Positions 33,771-45,151 of a stretch of 64,000 nt of DNA are shown here, piece by piece; position 1 is the stretch's first letter, and each line of letters starts with the position of its first letter. The notes under the pieces were generated by a model. It did no database searches and was not told the DNA's origin. It was given only the letters and a program-made list of their open reading frames with translations. Position numbers and translations under genes: made by a program. Source of the DNA: Symbiodinium natans. Lineage: Eukaryota; Sar; Dinophyceae; Suessiales; Symbiodiniaceae. The stretch spans positions 232,473 through 296,472 of the forward strand of contig CAJNDS010001336.1 in the NCBI GenBank assembly GCA_905221605.1, in the 5' to 3' direction.

Positions 33771-34064
33771 ACTCTTCCCTTGGAGCCCAGTAGTAGTCAG
33801 ATTGTTGTTAACCTTTCGGGGGGTCGGTTGCGTTTTTTATAAGGCAATCAAGAACTTAAAAAGGGAATCAAGGCTGTTAAGGCTGTTGGGGGCTAAGGGG
33901 CCCTGGGTACGTACTTCCTAAGGCTCGAAGTTGGGTAACCTCTGCTAGAAATCCTGAATTAAGGTTTAGTCCAAGCCGAACCATCTCAACCTATGGTTTT
34001 TTCGAGGTCTGGGGATGTAGGGTTTTAGGGGTCAGGGTTAATCTGCAGGCCCCCTGCCCCGCCC

Positions 34065-34121
34065 CACCCCCCCCCAACCGCGCCTTCCCCCCGCCCCCCC
34101 CCCCCCCCCCCCCCCCCCGCC

Positions 34122-34205
<84 letters not shown>

Positions 34206-34212
34206 ACCCCCG

Positions 34213-34280
<68 letters not shown>
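34065..34280. repeat. Poly-C tract of ~200 bases
   Basis: Almost pure C, with a few A, G or T. The long Gly-rich minus-strand frames here are artefacts. The exact length is unlikely to be reliable in any assembly. Confidence 0.95.
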
Positions 34281-34283
<3 letters not shown>

Positions 34284-36100
34284 TGAAAGAAGACCAGACA
34301 GAGGCCCACAGATAGGTCTCACAGGCACATGCGCCCCGGGGGCCGCACTGACGCGTCTGCTCATTGCCATTGGCCACGGCGAAGCGCAAAATCTCCTTGG
34401 GCTCCCAAACTTTCCGGAGGGCTTCGAGGGGTTTTGGGGTTGAGGGTTTGCATCCCCAAACCATCAAGGGACGAAAGGAGGACTACAGGAGGGTACTTAG
34501 GAAAAGTGGGATGATATAAGGTGTATATATAACAATGCATGTATATATATATATATATATATGTATGAATAAAATATCTGTATATATATATATATATCCT
34601 TTCTTACATCCCCTTATTCGAGAGGCCTGTTACAAAGATAGCACTAATACGACAAACTATACAAGAAATGGAGTAGACTAGGCTCCACCATACCATTTCT
34701 CTAACCCAAAAAAACCATCCAGAATTACAGCACCTAAAGACCCTATCCAAAGCCCCTAACGCCCCTTAAAGCCCTAAAACTCGCAAAGCCCCAAAATCAC
34801 TAAAAAAACCAAGAGCCCTAAAACCCCCCAAAGCCCAAACCCCTAAAGCCCCACAACCCTAAACCACAAAAACTGCAAAACACCAAAACCCTAGAGCCCC
34901 AAAACCCCTAGAACCCTAAACCCCAAAATCCTAGAATCCCACAACCCCAAACCCTAAATCTCCACCCATACAAACCCTTTAAACAAAACCAACTCTTCAC
35001 AAACCCTTTAAAACCCTTTAAACATCCCTAAAAAACCTTAAACACCCTTTAAGAACCCTTCAAAAACCCTTCAAAAGAATCCCTTAAAAAAAACAACCCT
35101 AAACCCTAAAACCTTGGAAAATAACCTTTGGACAACCCGAATCTCCCCAACTGCAGTCCCAGGAGCGACGACGGACGCCTCGGCCTCCGCCAGGGCGGCC
35201 GGGTCCCGGCGAGGAGGCGCGGGCTGGGAGCGGCAGGGGTTGGGGGGGCTGGGGGGGGCGGGGGGGGCTCTAGGGTTCCTTGAGGGAGGGTTTAGGGTTT
35301 AGGGTTTAGGGCTTAGGGTTTAGGGTTTAGGGTTTAGGGCTTAGGGCTTAGGGCTTATTGTTCAAAGGGGGGAAGTAACCCAAGGTTCCCTAGTATGCTA
35401 AGGAAGCTCCCTAAGCTTCCTTAAGGCTCCCTAGGTACCTACCCCCCATGAACCCCCCCCCCCCCTTTTAAGGATCCTACAATTTGGGCTTTGGAGCTTT
35501 TACGCTTTAGGGCTGAGGGCTTTCATAGGGATTGGGGCTTGGGGCTTTGGGGCGTAGGGTTTAGGGAGAGCCTGAAGCGGGGATTTTGGAGCCGGGGGTT
35601 CTTCTGTTGAGCGCTTACGGTCTTTGAGGGTCTGCAGGGTTTTAGATGGCTATTGGGTGGTGTTTGGGGGTTTGGGGTTTGGGGTTTGGGCTTACGTGGG
35701 ATTTCCTTGCTTTCTATGGCTTTGGTTTCGGCCAACGAGATGGGAAAAGGAGCCCTCTTTCCCTCCTTACCCCCCCAAAACGCGGGGGGGGGCGGGGCAC
35801 AGAGGGGTTGTTTGGGACAAAACCCACCCAGCCCCCCCCCCCCCACCCCCCCAAACCCCCCCCCCTTCCCCCCTTCCCCCCCCCCCCCCTCCCACCGCCC
35901 TTGCCCCTTGCCCCCCCCCCCCCCTTGCCGCCCCTCTCCCATTGTTGGGCTTCCTTCAAGCTCTTTTAATTCCCCCCCCCCCCCCCCCCCCCAAAGAGGC
36001 TCAAGCAAATCAACTTTTGGCATCCTTTGAGCTGACAACCGCGTTTAAAGCTTTCAACTATGCTCCAGCGGGGTCGGCGGCTTGAGCCGGAGGCTCTTAA
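34281..36100. other. Mixed stretch; one minus-strand exon candidate
   Basis: A TA microsatellite lies at about 34,540-34,600. CCCTAAA-like text runs to 35,110. The GC-rich island at about 35,125-35,240 is open on the minus strand, with a plausible protein string (DPAALAEAEASVVAPGTAVG). TTTAGGG lies at 35,288-35,350. A hairpin GGTTCCCTAG...TAAGGAAG...CTTCCTTA...CTAGG lies at about 35,380-35,440. C-rich runs lie at 35,770-35,995. Confidence 0.4.
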
Positions 36101-36299
36101 ATCCGGCCAGGGCGGAGCCTGCGTCGCACTAAAGCGCTAGCTTCAAGGGGCGAGCGCCCGAGCCGCCGACCCCGCCCAAATTTGCTTCATATTCGCGCGG
36201 GGCCCTTCGGGAGGCCTCCAAAACGGCATCCAAGGGGACGCAACACGCGGTGGTGCGAAAAGCACGAAAACCACGTAAAAACCATGGTTCTTTTTTTAA

Positions 36300-37165
36300 C
36301 GAAAAACCGTTGCCGCAAAACGCCCGCAGCACCCCATTAAACCCTCACAGGCGCGCATCATCGACCCTAGCTTTTCACATGGGGCGCGCGCCAGGCCGAA
36401 ACCATGTTTTTCAAGGTTTGGGGGGGGTACCGGAAGCCCAAAACCAGGCGAGCATCATGAGCGTCAGCAGCCCTGGCCCGCGGCCCCAAGGCAGTAAAAA
36501 ACGCTGAAAAACGCTGAAATCACCGTAAATACCGTGTTTTTATGAGGTTTTTCACGCGTGCCTCCGACCCCCACCCTTGTTGCCCTTGACCCGCCCCCAA
36601 AGTGCGCATCATCGAAGCCCATGTCCGGGGGGGGGGTCTGCTGATGCTGCTGATGCGCGGGGGTCCGGGCGCATCATCCAGCCATCGTTTCTCATGGGCT
36701 TCGTGGGCCTCCGGGCCCACGGCCCAGAGACCCAGCTGATGCTCATGATGCTTGTTTTGGGGGGGGGTTCCAACAGCAGAAAACCTCGTAAATACCGAGT
36801 GTTTTGTGGGTCCACGTAAAAACGCCCCTAAAATCGCTCATTTTACGCGCTCGAACGGCTTCGTGCCTACAAAACACCCGAACAGCAGGACCCCGAATGC
36901 CCTTAAGGGCATTCGGGGTCTTGCTTTTGGGGGTTTCGTGGGCACGCAAGCGTTCAAGCACATACAATCGGCGTGTTTAAGGGGGTTTTGGATGGCCTGG
37001 GGGAGGCCGCTGATGCTCATGATGCTCCCTTTCCTGGGTCCCAAAAGGCTTCCCAAGCCCAAAAACACGTGTTTACAGCGTTTTCTGAAGGTTTTTCGAA
37101 GGCAAAACGCATGCATAGAATGCTTTTAAGGCCCCCAAACCAACCCCACTGATGCTCCTGATGCG
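36300..37165. repeat. Dispersed copies of the minisatellite core
   Basis: Phrases such as GAGCATCATGAGCGTCAGCAG (near 36,451) and, inverted, GCTGATGCTCATGATGCT (near 36,734 and 37,009), CTGATGCTGCTGATGC (36,641) and CTGATGCTCCTGATGC (37,146) match the GCATCATCAGCATCAG core of the 5.97-10.33 kb array, but spaced 100-300 bp apart with unrelated spacers. No gene is recognised. Confidence 0.65.
36889..36920. repeat. 32-bp perfect palindrome
   Basis: GACCCCGAATGCCCTT is followed immediately by its inverse complement. With one mismatch the symmetry extends to 36,884-36,925. It is not part of a visible terminator or transposon end. Confidence 0.9.
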
Positions 37166-39470
37166 GGTGCGCGCGCGCGCGCGCGGCGCGCGCGCGCGCG
37201 CGCGCCGGGGGGGGAGGGGGGGGGAGGGAGGGGGGGCGAAGGCAGGAGAAAGAGAGACAGAGAGAAGGAGAGGACAAAGACACGGGAAAGAGAAGACAGT
37301 GCCAAGGTTCAAGGTTTCGTGCTTTGGGGGGCGGGGGCCGGCCCGTGCCGCTAGGCCTGAAATAGGAAGGTTCTCGTGTTAGGGTTTAGGTCTAGGTTTT
37401 CAGGTTCAAAAGGACTGACAGAGGATGTTTGAAAAGATGGCGTATGCAGTAGAGTTCTTCTGGGGGTTTCGGGTTTTAGGGCTTTGGGGCTTTGGAGGTT
37501 TGATGCGTGCTTCCGTAGAGGTTTTAGGTCTCTAGGGCTCTTGGCCTTTCTGAGGACCTCGGAACCCTAAACCCTAAACCCTAAACCCTTGTTGGGTGTT
37601 TTTTGGGCTTCAGAGTCCAGCCAGGGTTTCGGGCTTAGGGTTTGGGGCCTGAGGTGACAAAAGGGCCGGGTTCGGCTTCTTTAGGGTTTTAGGGCTTACA
37701 GGGACTGAGGGTTTTTAGGGTTTCAGGGTTTGGGCTTGTAGAGGGTTGCCCTAAGGTTTCTTGTTGAGAAAAAAGTGCCTCCCTTAACAGCACCTTTAGA
37801 CCATTTCACTCAATCTGGGGACGCAAGAAATGCTTAGATGCGGCTGGATCGTTGAAGGTCGTTGTGCGCTCAAACTCCGCGGCAGCCAACGCCGGACATG
37901 CAGCAAGGAGCACATGGCCCTCCAAGTCTGCTCCGAGAAGCCCAGGCACACCAAGGGCAGAGGTACGAGCCCCCGTGGGCCTTAAGCTTTGCATGTCAAA
38001 ATTTAGGGTTTAGGGTTTAGGGTTTACAGTAGGGTTTAGGGTTTAGGGTTTAGGGTTTAGGTTGCAGAGTGCCACGCCCACCGCACCACGCGCGACTTGG
38101 CGCCAGCCGCAGGGGGAGCTTATAGGCTCATCTAATAAACTCAACCCTGGACCCTAAACCGCATTTGAAAAGAGCTCTCTCCTTGTATGGGGCAGTGATC
38201 CTTATGTTCTTAGGGGGCTGAATACCCTAGCCCCAAAATGGGTAACCTTGTATGTATGGGGGTTTGCGGAAATCGGGGACCCCAAAAATAAACCCCAAAT
38301 AAGGACCCCAAGAGGCTACCGCAAATTTCGGAGACCCCCAGACAGTAACCAGAAAGGTTACCCAGACCCTAAGTGTTGAAGACTCCACAGGCAGAAAGCT
38401 GCTAGTTAGCGCTGACAGGGCAGCACAAGCTGCCCGGGTTTAAAACCCCCAAGGAAACCCGAACAAAAACAAATACTCCGAAAGGCCCAACGAAAAGCCA
38501 TGAGTCGAGGAAGAACCCCCCCCCCCCCCCCCAAAAAAAAAAAAAAAAAAACAACACAAATAACAGCGGGTGAAGGTTTTCGGGGCCTTCTCCGCAGCTC
38601 CGTCCTCCGAGTCGGGTGACAGGTCCTCACGTGTTGGGGGCGCAGTTTTGAGTGTTCTGAAGAAGAGCTTTGAGGGTTTGTGGTTTTAGGGTTTGGAGGC
38701 TTTGGGGGGTTCATGGGACTTTGCGATAAGGGGCTTAGGGTTTGGGATGTTTGTTGCGGGTTTCGAGCTTCGAGGTTGCTATCATCGGCTTTTCGGTTGA
38801 GGGCGAATCCCCTGATACTCAACGCTCCCCCAAGTTGCCCACCCCACGTCCTTAACATGGTAGGGCGTAAGGTTTAGGGCCTAGACCCTAAACCCGAAAC
38901 CCAAAACCCCAAACCCTAAACCCTGACCCCGAAACCCAAAACCTTAAACCCCAAACCCTACACCCGAAGAACAAACCCAAAACCCTAAACCCGAAACCCT
39001 AAACTCTAAACCCGAAACCCTAAACCCTAAACCCCAAACCCTAAACCCTATACCCTAAACCCCAAACCCTAAACCCTACACCCGAAACCCTACACCCCAA
39101 ACCCGAAACCCGAAACCCGAAACCCGAAACCCCAAACCCTAAACCCGAAACCCTGCCCTAAAAACAAAAAAGGCTCCGGAGCAGCCGCCGCCGCTTCGGC
39201 CGCCTCGAGAAGAGCACCTCCGCAGGCGTAGGGGTGGGGGGGGGGGTTAGGTTTTTTTTTTTTTTTTTTTTAAGGGGGGGGGGGGGATGGGGGATCTTCT
39301 TTTTTTGGGCTGCCGCACGCTTTTTGGGGGAGGTGTCTTTTTTGGTTTTTAGGGCTTTTAGGGTTTCTTCTTTTGGCTGCTTTAGGGTGTGAGGGCTTTT
39401 GAGGCTTTTAGGGCTTCAGGTCTTCTGATTTTGTTTTTTGGGGGGAAACTCTTTAGGGCTTAGGAAGCTT
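37166..39470. other. Mixed stretch with minus-strand exon-like islands
   Basis: A (GC)n block at 37,166-37,206 precedes purine-rich text. On the minus strand 37,806-37,985 gives an open protein-like string (including LLGADLEGHVLLAACPAL), 38,575-38,640 gives EDLSPDSEDGAAEKAPK, 38,050-38,105 gives WRQVARGAVGVALCN, and 39,175-39,225 gives an Ala/Glu-rich string. These may be exons of the minus-strand PX gene, but family identity and splice sites are unproven. CCCTAAA-type variants fill 38,885-39,155. Confidence 0.4.
38240..38363. mobile_element. Hairpin element with 10-bp inverted ends
   Basis: GGGTAACCTT at the left faces AAGGTTACCC at the right. Inside, GGGGGTTTGCGGAAATC faces GCAAATTTCGGAGACCCCC. 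Non-coding, 124 bp. Confidence 0.65.
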
Positions 39471-40142
39471 CAAGGGTTCTACTGCCCCCCACCCCCCCCC
39501 CCCAACCGAGGCATAGGATGCAGGATGTTGGGAAGGCTGAGCCTAAATCCGGAGCCCTCAAAACCTCGCCTTCGCCCAGAAGCCGTAGGCTCGTCCGCAC
39601 CACGGCCGGATGGGTCAGGCGGTAGGCGTGGTCCTGTCGGGGTCGAGGGCACGAGGGCAGGAGGGCTCGAGGGTTTGGGGGGCCCTAAACCCAGAACCCC
39701 AAAACTCCGCAAAACTCGGAATTTTGGGCATTCTGGTAGATATTTGGTCTGTTCACGTAGATGCCTGAGAAAAAGCTTCGCGTTTGGCCCTGATTGGGGC
39801 GTCTTCGATGGTTGAGGTGGCTTTGTAGTTAGGGCCTTCTAGATCCGCGCATCCGAAGTTCCACCCCAAATGCCCTAAATCCTAAACCCTCTCGTGCCTA
39901 TAAACCCTCTCTTCTTGCACCCTATAAGTACACGCCACAAGACCGACAAGCTCTTTATAAACCCCCCAGAATACCGTGGGGAGAAGAGGGTTTAGGGCTC
40001 AGATGGGTTTAGGGTTTAGGGTTTAGGGGGTTTAGGGTTTAGGGTTTAGAGGGTTTAGGGTTTAGAGGGTTTAGGGTTTAGAGGGTTGAGGGTTTAGGGT
40101 TTAGGGTTCACGGCTTAGGGGTTTAGGAGTCTTCTTTCTCAG

Positions 40143-40207
40143 CCCGTCCTTCTCCCACTTGGGATCCGTCAGCTTTCCTGCCAGGCTGGGTTTGTTCCCC
40201 TGCGCCC
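40143..40207 (-). other. Exon-like island
   Basis: The minus strand reads GNKPSLAGKLTDPKWEKDGL between telomere-like tracts. It is protein-like, but the family is not recognised and the splice edges are not fixed. Same strand as the PX gene. Confidence 0.35.
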
Positions 40208-40319
40208 TGTTTTTTTTTTTCGTACTGCATGCTAATCCAGTATGCTACTTGGGTTTAGGTTCAGGGTTTGAGTTTTTGGGGTCTAGATTACCCTACACCC
40301 TAAACCCCTAAACCCTCAT

Positions 40320-40760
40320 GGAGAGAAACTCATGAAAAGGTATTATAACTAGGGCTTTTTCATCACCAGTGAACAGCATTTTAATTATCAACTTATAAAT
40401 GTGAAATTACCCCGGGCAAATTTAGCGTATTTATTATGTGCCCGGGAGTGAATACTTCGTTCATATTTTATGGGGATTTCGTGCACTCATTTATTCACTT
40501 ACACATCCCCAATAAAATTTTCTCTTCGTAGTAATTCCTGATGAATTACCGTATGAAAGGAGTGAATGACATGGAATTCGCGGGTTGCGTTCACGCCTTC
40601 AATAAAGTTCACGCCCGTCATTCCATGACTCTCATTCCTTATAACTTCATTAATTGCGTTCTCTTCACGTATTCAATCACAGGTTAAGGCATCATGTGTG
40701 CGGGCGCTTAATGGCATGACATGTGAACACACTTAAAGCATGATGGTGGGATCTCGAGGG
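40320..40760. other. Unique AT-richer block of consecutive hairpins
   Basis: Successive inverted repeats include CCCGGGCA...TGCCCGGG (40,411-40,446), TGGGGATTT...ATCCCCAATAAAATTTT (about 40,471-40,520), AATTCCTGATGAATT (40,534-40,548) and GAGTGAATGACATGGAATTC...TCATTCCATGACTCTCATTC (about 40,560-40,640). There is no long frame. It could be a structured RNA or a decayed element. Confidence 0.55.
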
Positions 40761-40839
40761 TGGGTTCCTTTCGCTCAGTCATCCATTAACTCTGGACCCT
40801 TGAATCTAGGAGCGGTTTTCCTGTCACGTAGAAAGACTC

Positions 40840-41035
40840 ACGATGGTACGGTTTCTAAGTCAAGATGGTACAGGAGCTCTCGAAACAAAACTTGGAGACA
40901 GTACTAATGGTGTGTTAGGGTCTCAAGGTGTGATGGGTGCTGAGCTGACACGAGCTCTCGAAACATGGGCTAATAGTAGTACCAAGAGTCGTGTGTTAGG
41001 GTCTCAAGGTGTGACAGGGAGCAACCCCAATTACT
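40840..41035 (+). repeat. Imperfect ~100-bp direct repeat
   Basis: GAGCTCTCGAAACA...GTGTTAGGGTCTCAAGGTGTGA occurs twice in tandem (about 40,872-40,934 and 40,951-41,024). An open frame covers it (40,843-41,130) but shows no known domain. Confidence 0.65.
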
Positions 41036-41135
41036 GCATATTCCGCTGCTCCTCCCAAAACCGGGAAATGTTGAATGGGAGGAGGGGGGGGGGGGGGGGT
41101 TGTTGCTACCAGAGAGAGTTGCTGCCCTGAGCACT

Positions 41136-43370
41136 AAACCCTGAAGCCTAAAACCCTAAAAGCCTAAAACCCTAAAACTCTAAAGCCCCAAAACCCCAAA
41201 ACCCTAAAACCCTAAAACCCTAAAACCCTAAAACCCTAAACCCCGAAAACCCTAAAACCCTAAAACCCTAAAACCCTAAAACCCTAAAACCCTAAAACCC
41301 TAAAACCCCAAACCCAAAAACCCTAACACCCTGAAACCCTAACACCCTAAAACCCTAAATGCCCTAAAACCCCCCTCAACCCAAAACCCTAAACCCCAAA
41401 CCCTAAACCCTAAACCCCAAACCCTAAACCCTAAACCCTGACCCTAAACCCTGTTCGCGGGCCCTGTTGTAGCCAAGCTTCCGCACTGGCGCGCGCTCGC
41501 GAGGCGCTGCGTCTTGAAGAGGTATCCTCAGCTACAGAAGCTCGAACGCATCCAAAACATGTCATGTAGGTTTAGGGTTTAGGGTTTAGGGTTTAGGATT
41601 TGGCCCCTTTGTAAACCCTTGAACACTAAACGTTCGTCCCTCAGGCCCGAAAATCCGCAATGCCCTTAAGACCTTCCACCACATAAAGACCCTAAACCCC
41701 CGAACCTTGGACAGCTCTTTTCACCTCAGCCCTACGGTAAACCCCCAACAGTTGGAACATCATTTTCCTCATACCCCAAGAGGGTTCCTAAAGGGAATCC
41801 CAGCTCTAATCAACCTTAAACCATGTTCTAACTTTCTGGAGTTTACACTAAACCCTAAACCCCTAAATCCCTGAAACCCTAAAACCCTATGCCCTAAACC
41901 CTCAGCCCTAAACCCTAACCCCTAAACCCGAAAATCGCTGAACCCCTCTAAAGCCCCTTGCGAAACCTTGGAGGAAGAATCCTTTCAACCCCTAAACCCC
42001 TAAACCCCTAAACCCCTAAACCCCTAAACCCCTAAACCCTAAACCCTAAACCCCAAACCCTAAACCCTAAACCCTAAACCAGCGCCCGGGCGGCTAAAGG
42101 CCACTACCGCAGGCGTGGGCAGCTCGAGGAACTTGAAGATCGTCTGCTGCTTCCTAGGGGGGAAGTTTTAACCCTAAACCCTAAACCCTAAACCCCAAAC
42201 CCTAAACCCTAAACCCTAAGCCCTAGAGGGGGGGGGGAATTTTGAGGTCGTTGGGGTTTAGGGGGTGTATAGTGTTTGGGCGTTTTGGGTTTAGAGTTTA
42301 GGGGGTTCTTTGGTGTTTGTAGGGTGTTTAGGGGGTTTAGGGGGTTTATGGTGTTTATGGGGTGTACAGGGTTTAGAGGGTTTACAGGGTTTTTTTCAGG
42401 GTTCCTAGGGCGTATTTTCTAGAATTTACAGGGTTTATGGGGTGCATATAGGATTCCCCCAAAGTTCAGGGTTTAGGGTTCGATTTTATCGGATTTATAG
42501 GGTTTAGGATGCATCGCTGCTTCCTGGAGGGTTTGGGGTTTAGGGCTCCGGCTATATCGGGTTTGGGGTGCATGAGGGCTCTTCACCAAACGTAGTTGGC
42601 AAACCCTCCAACCCCAAACCCTTGTGAGCCAACTGTCAACCTTTACACCCTGAACCCGAACCCCCCCCCCCCCCGCCCCCCCTCCCCGCCCGAAACCCTA
42701 AACCCTAAACCCTAAACCCCGAAGGCCTCTGCCCACCCCCCTCCACCAGTACTGCAGCTTAGAAGCTCGTGCACCGCTGCTTCGCTCCTCAACCTCGTTT
42801 AGGGTTTAGGGTTTAGGGTTTAGGGTTTAGGGTTTAGGGTTTAGGGTTTAGGGTTTAGGGTTTAGGGTTTAGGGTTTAGGGTTTAGGGTTTAGGGTTTAG
42901 GGTTTAGGGTTTAGGGTTAAAACTTCCCCCCCTACGACGACGACTAGCAGTACTACTGGCAGTGGCAGTGGCAGTGGTCGTGGTAGTGGTGGTCGTCGCC
43001 TACTCCTACTCCTAGTCCTGCTCCTGCTACTGCTGCTATACTACTGCTACGACGGATGCACCACTGCTACTTCTATTGCTGCTACTGCTACTCCTGCTGC
43101 AGCCAACAAGAGTACTACTACCGCTACTGCTCCTACTAGTGGTTTTGTGATTCATGTTCCGACCTGATGTGATGATCGGTCGAGTCGCTATTCGCGTATC
43201 ATGAGTAACCCGCAGCCCGCAGCACCTCAAAAACCCTCCAGACACCCCCTCAAAGACCATGACAACCCTAAACCCTAAACCCCAAACCCCAAGCCCTAAA
43301 CCCTAAACCCTAAGCCCTAAACCCTAAACCCCAAACCCTAAACCCCAAACCCTTCAATCCCCCAAAGCCC
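41136..43370. repeat. Telomere-like field
   Basis: AAAACCCT/CCCTAAA text (41,136-41,450), an island at 41,455-41,568 open on both strands, CCCTAAA (42,000-42,080, 42,170-42,222, 42,690-42,717), a 17-copy TTTAGGG array (42,798-42,918), a CTG/CTA-rich trinucleotide patch (42,930-43,135) and CCCTAAA/CCCCAAA (43,264-43,350). GC-rich islands at 42,082-42,165 and 42,730-42,797 lie between inverted tracts. Confidence 0.7.
42798..42918 (+). repeat. TTTAGGG telomere-like array, 17 copies
   Basis: The longest uninterrupted telomere-like array in the window, internal to unique sequence and not at a chromosome end. Confidence 0.97.
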
Positions 43371-43373
43371 CTC

Positions 43374-43440
43374 GTAGCTGCTGCTGCGGGCGCAGGTGTC
43401 GCAGGATCCGCTCGAAGGCAGGCTTCCGCTCGGCGACCAC
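43374..43440 (-). CDS. PX-domain gene, fourth visible exon
   Basis: Minus strand. After an acceptor ATCGAG|G the frame reads VVAERKPAFERILRHLRP, matching the last helix region of PX domains (ERxxxFExxLxxL). It joins in phase 0 to the previous exon's LVEE. The 3' edge near 43,374 is uncertain. The flanking introns contain CCCTAAA/TTTAGGG tracts and, upstream, the AAAACCC array. Confidence 0.65.
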
Positions 43441-43725
43441 CTCGATGGTTGTTTCCGAACTTACTGGGTACCTTATTGGGGGTATTTGTTATAAGTGAAT
43501 CCTACTTTTTGGGGCTTATATTAGGGCCCCTTGTTTTCGTAAACCCCCTCATGTTTTTTGGCTCAAAGGGGGTTTAGGGCTGAGGGTTTTTCGGGCTTAG
43601 GGTTTCAGGGTTTTAAGAGCTTCGAGTCTTAGGGTTTGGGGCTTAGATTTTTTCAAGGGTTTTAGGGTTTGGGGTTTCGGGTTTTAGGGTTTAGTGAAGA
43701 TGCGTTCTTTCAGGGGGCTTAACCC

Positions 43726-43824
43726 CAAAACCCAAAACCCAAAACCCAAAACCCAAAACCCAAAACCCAAAACCCAAAACCCAAAACCCAAAACCCAAAA
43801 CCCAAAACCCAAAACCCAAAACCC
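43726..43824. repeat. AAAACCC heptamer array inside an intron
   Basis: Fourteen copies of AAAACCC, a variant telomere-like unit, lie in the inferred intron between the third and fourth PX exons. Confidence 0.95.
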
Positions 43825-43857
43825 GTCTTGGGCTCAAACCCCCCAAAAGCTGCGCAC

Positions 43858-43924
43858 CTCTTCGACTAAGGCCCTGGCGGAGGCGTCGGTGGACTGCATG
43901 AACTTCTTCTCCGGCAGAGGGGGC
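43858..43924 (-). CDS. PX-domain gene, third visible exon
   Basis: Minus strand, 67 nt. The acceptor TCAAAG|G adds one base to the AT left by the previous exon, giving an M codon followed by PPLPEKKFMQSTDASARALV then EE. This is the PX Pro-rich (PPxLPxKK) signature that contacts phosphoinositide. The donor is GAG|GTGCGC. The exon ends in phase 0 and continues into VVAERKPAF. Confidence 0.72.
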
Positions 43925-43942
43925 CTTTGATCCGTAGGGGGG

Positions 43943-44012
43943 TTTAGGGTTTAGGGTTTAGGGTTTAGGGTTTAGGGTTTAGGGTTTAGGGTTTAGGGTT
44001 TAGGGTTTAGGG
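43943..44012 (+). repeat. TTTAGGG array inside an intron
   Basis: Ten copies lie just outside the third PX exon, in the inferred intron between exons two and three. Confidence 0.95.
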
Positions 44013-44019
44013 TTCAGGG

Positions 44020-44990
44020 TTTTTTCCCGCTAATTTCGCTCATCCCCAAGGATGGTGTCGCGGTTACTACAAAGGGTAGTTTCATCATTGCAGTTCACGT
44101 GGGCTTGAGCAGTTTGGGGCGGAGCTCAGGCGTAGACTTACAGGGGATTCCGCCCTAGAACTGTTCTTTCCCCCCCCATACCGATACCCCCCTAAAAGGT
44201 CACAGGCGCACAAAAAACCTGGAGACTTGAAGCATGCGACGTGCTTTTCGCTCGGGTTTTGGGCACGTTGTGCTCGCAACTCCATGGCTAAGCCGACAAC
44301 CAGAGAATTAGGAAAGCATGGGCTAGGTGTTGAAACACCCACTAAAACCGACGTTTTCTGCACATGCAATAACATTTCGCCTAAAAATCTGAAGATGAGA
44401 ACAAAAGTACACATCGCTCCTTTCGAATCAGGCGTTCTAGTGAACGGCCACAATGGCGGCAAACAAGCACAGAAAACCATGGCTTTTACGATGTTTTACG
44501 ACATGCACACCAGCGTCAGTTTTGTGCGTTTTTGATTTTTGTTCTTTTATGTTGCTTCTGCTGGCAGTTGTTAGTGGTTCGAGCGTCATGACGACACACC
44601 TTTCGCATAAGCCTTGTGACAGTGCATCTTGTTACATAAACGTCAAACATCCTGGTGCAGCATGTTGTGTAGAGGAGCAACAACGCTGCAAATACCGGTG
44701 TTTTGGGCATGAATATAGAGGAACATAGTCGTAGCCAACACCCCCGCACCCCCCCACCCCCCCAAAAAGGAAAAAAAAACAATAAAAAGAAAACTCTCCA
44801 AAAGTCCACGAAACAACCAGGTTTTTTACGCGCCTGTTTCCCCCTAAAACCCCCGTAGTACCTCCCCGTTACCCCGACAGCCCCCTGTACTCCCCCCCCC
44901 CCCCCTTCGAATGTTTCACCAGGTGCCAACCCCATGGCTTTCCACCACCCCCCCCCCCCCCCCCACAATAAGAGAGGACACCCCCCGCCC
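44020..44990. other. Unique intron-like stretch, no gene recognised
   Basis: About 700 bp without telomere-like repeats, then C-rich runs (44,740-44,970). A 102-codon plus-strand frame (44,227-44,535) shows no known motif. The stretch lies within the inferred intron of the minus-strand PX gene. Confidence 0.4.
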
Positions 44991-45057
44991 CATACCCCCT
45001 TAAACATCCCAAATCCTAAACCCGAACCCTAAATCCTGAACCCTACAAGAGAGGCAC

Positions 45058-45129
45058 ATGCCCGCATCCATCTCCCGGAGGTCCGCGTGGAGGCGGTCGA
45101 AGTCGTCGAAGCGCTTCTCCACCGTAAAC
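45058..45129 (-). CDS. PX-domain gene, second visible exon
   Basis: Minus strand, 72 nt. The acceptor CGCCCAG|G opens FTVEKRFDDFDRLHADLREM then DAG, ending AT|GTGCCT. The sequence is the hallmark beta-strand/helix of PX domains (V-x-[KR]-R-[FY]-x-[DE]-F-x-x-L-H), where the basic residue binds the 3-phosphate of phosphatidylinositol 3-phosphate. Phase is one base in, two bases out, consistent with both neighbours. Confidence 0.78.
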
Positions 45130-45151
45130 CTGGGCGTTGGGGCAGGGCGGG

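Noticed and set aside
34038-34467. Glycine-rich protein frames
   Set aside because: Reading of a ~200-base poly-C run.
36577-37129. Open frames in the 36-37 kb region
   Set aside because: They follow repeat cores and change character with each repeat; no domain or splice support.
41470-41568. Plus-strand exon reading LPHWRALARRCVLKRYPQLQ
   Set aside because: Protein-like, but the minus strand of the same island is also open (Ser/Arg-rich) and neighbouring supported exons are on the minus strand; the strand cannot be decided.
44227-44728. Plus-strand frames in the unique stretch
   Set aside because: About 100 codons each, no motif, and inside an inferred intron on the opposite strand.
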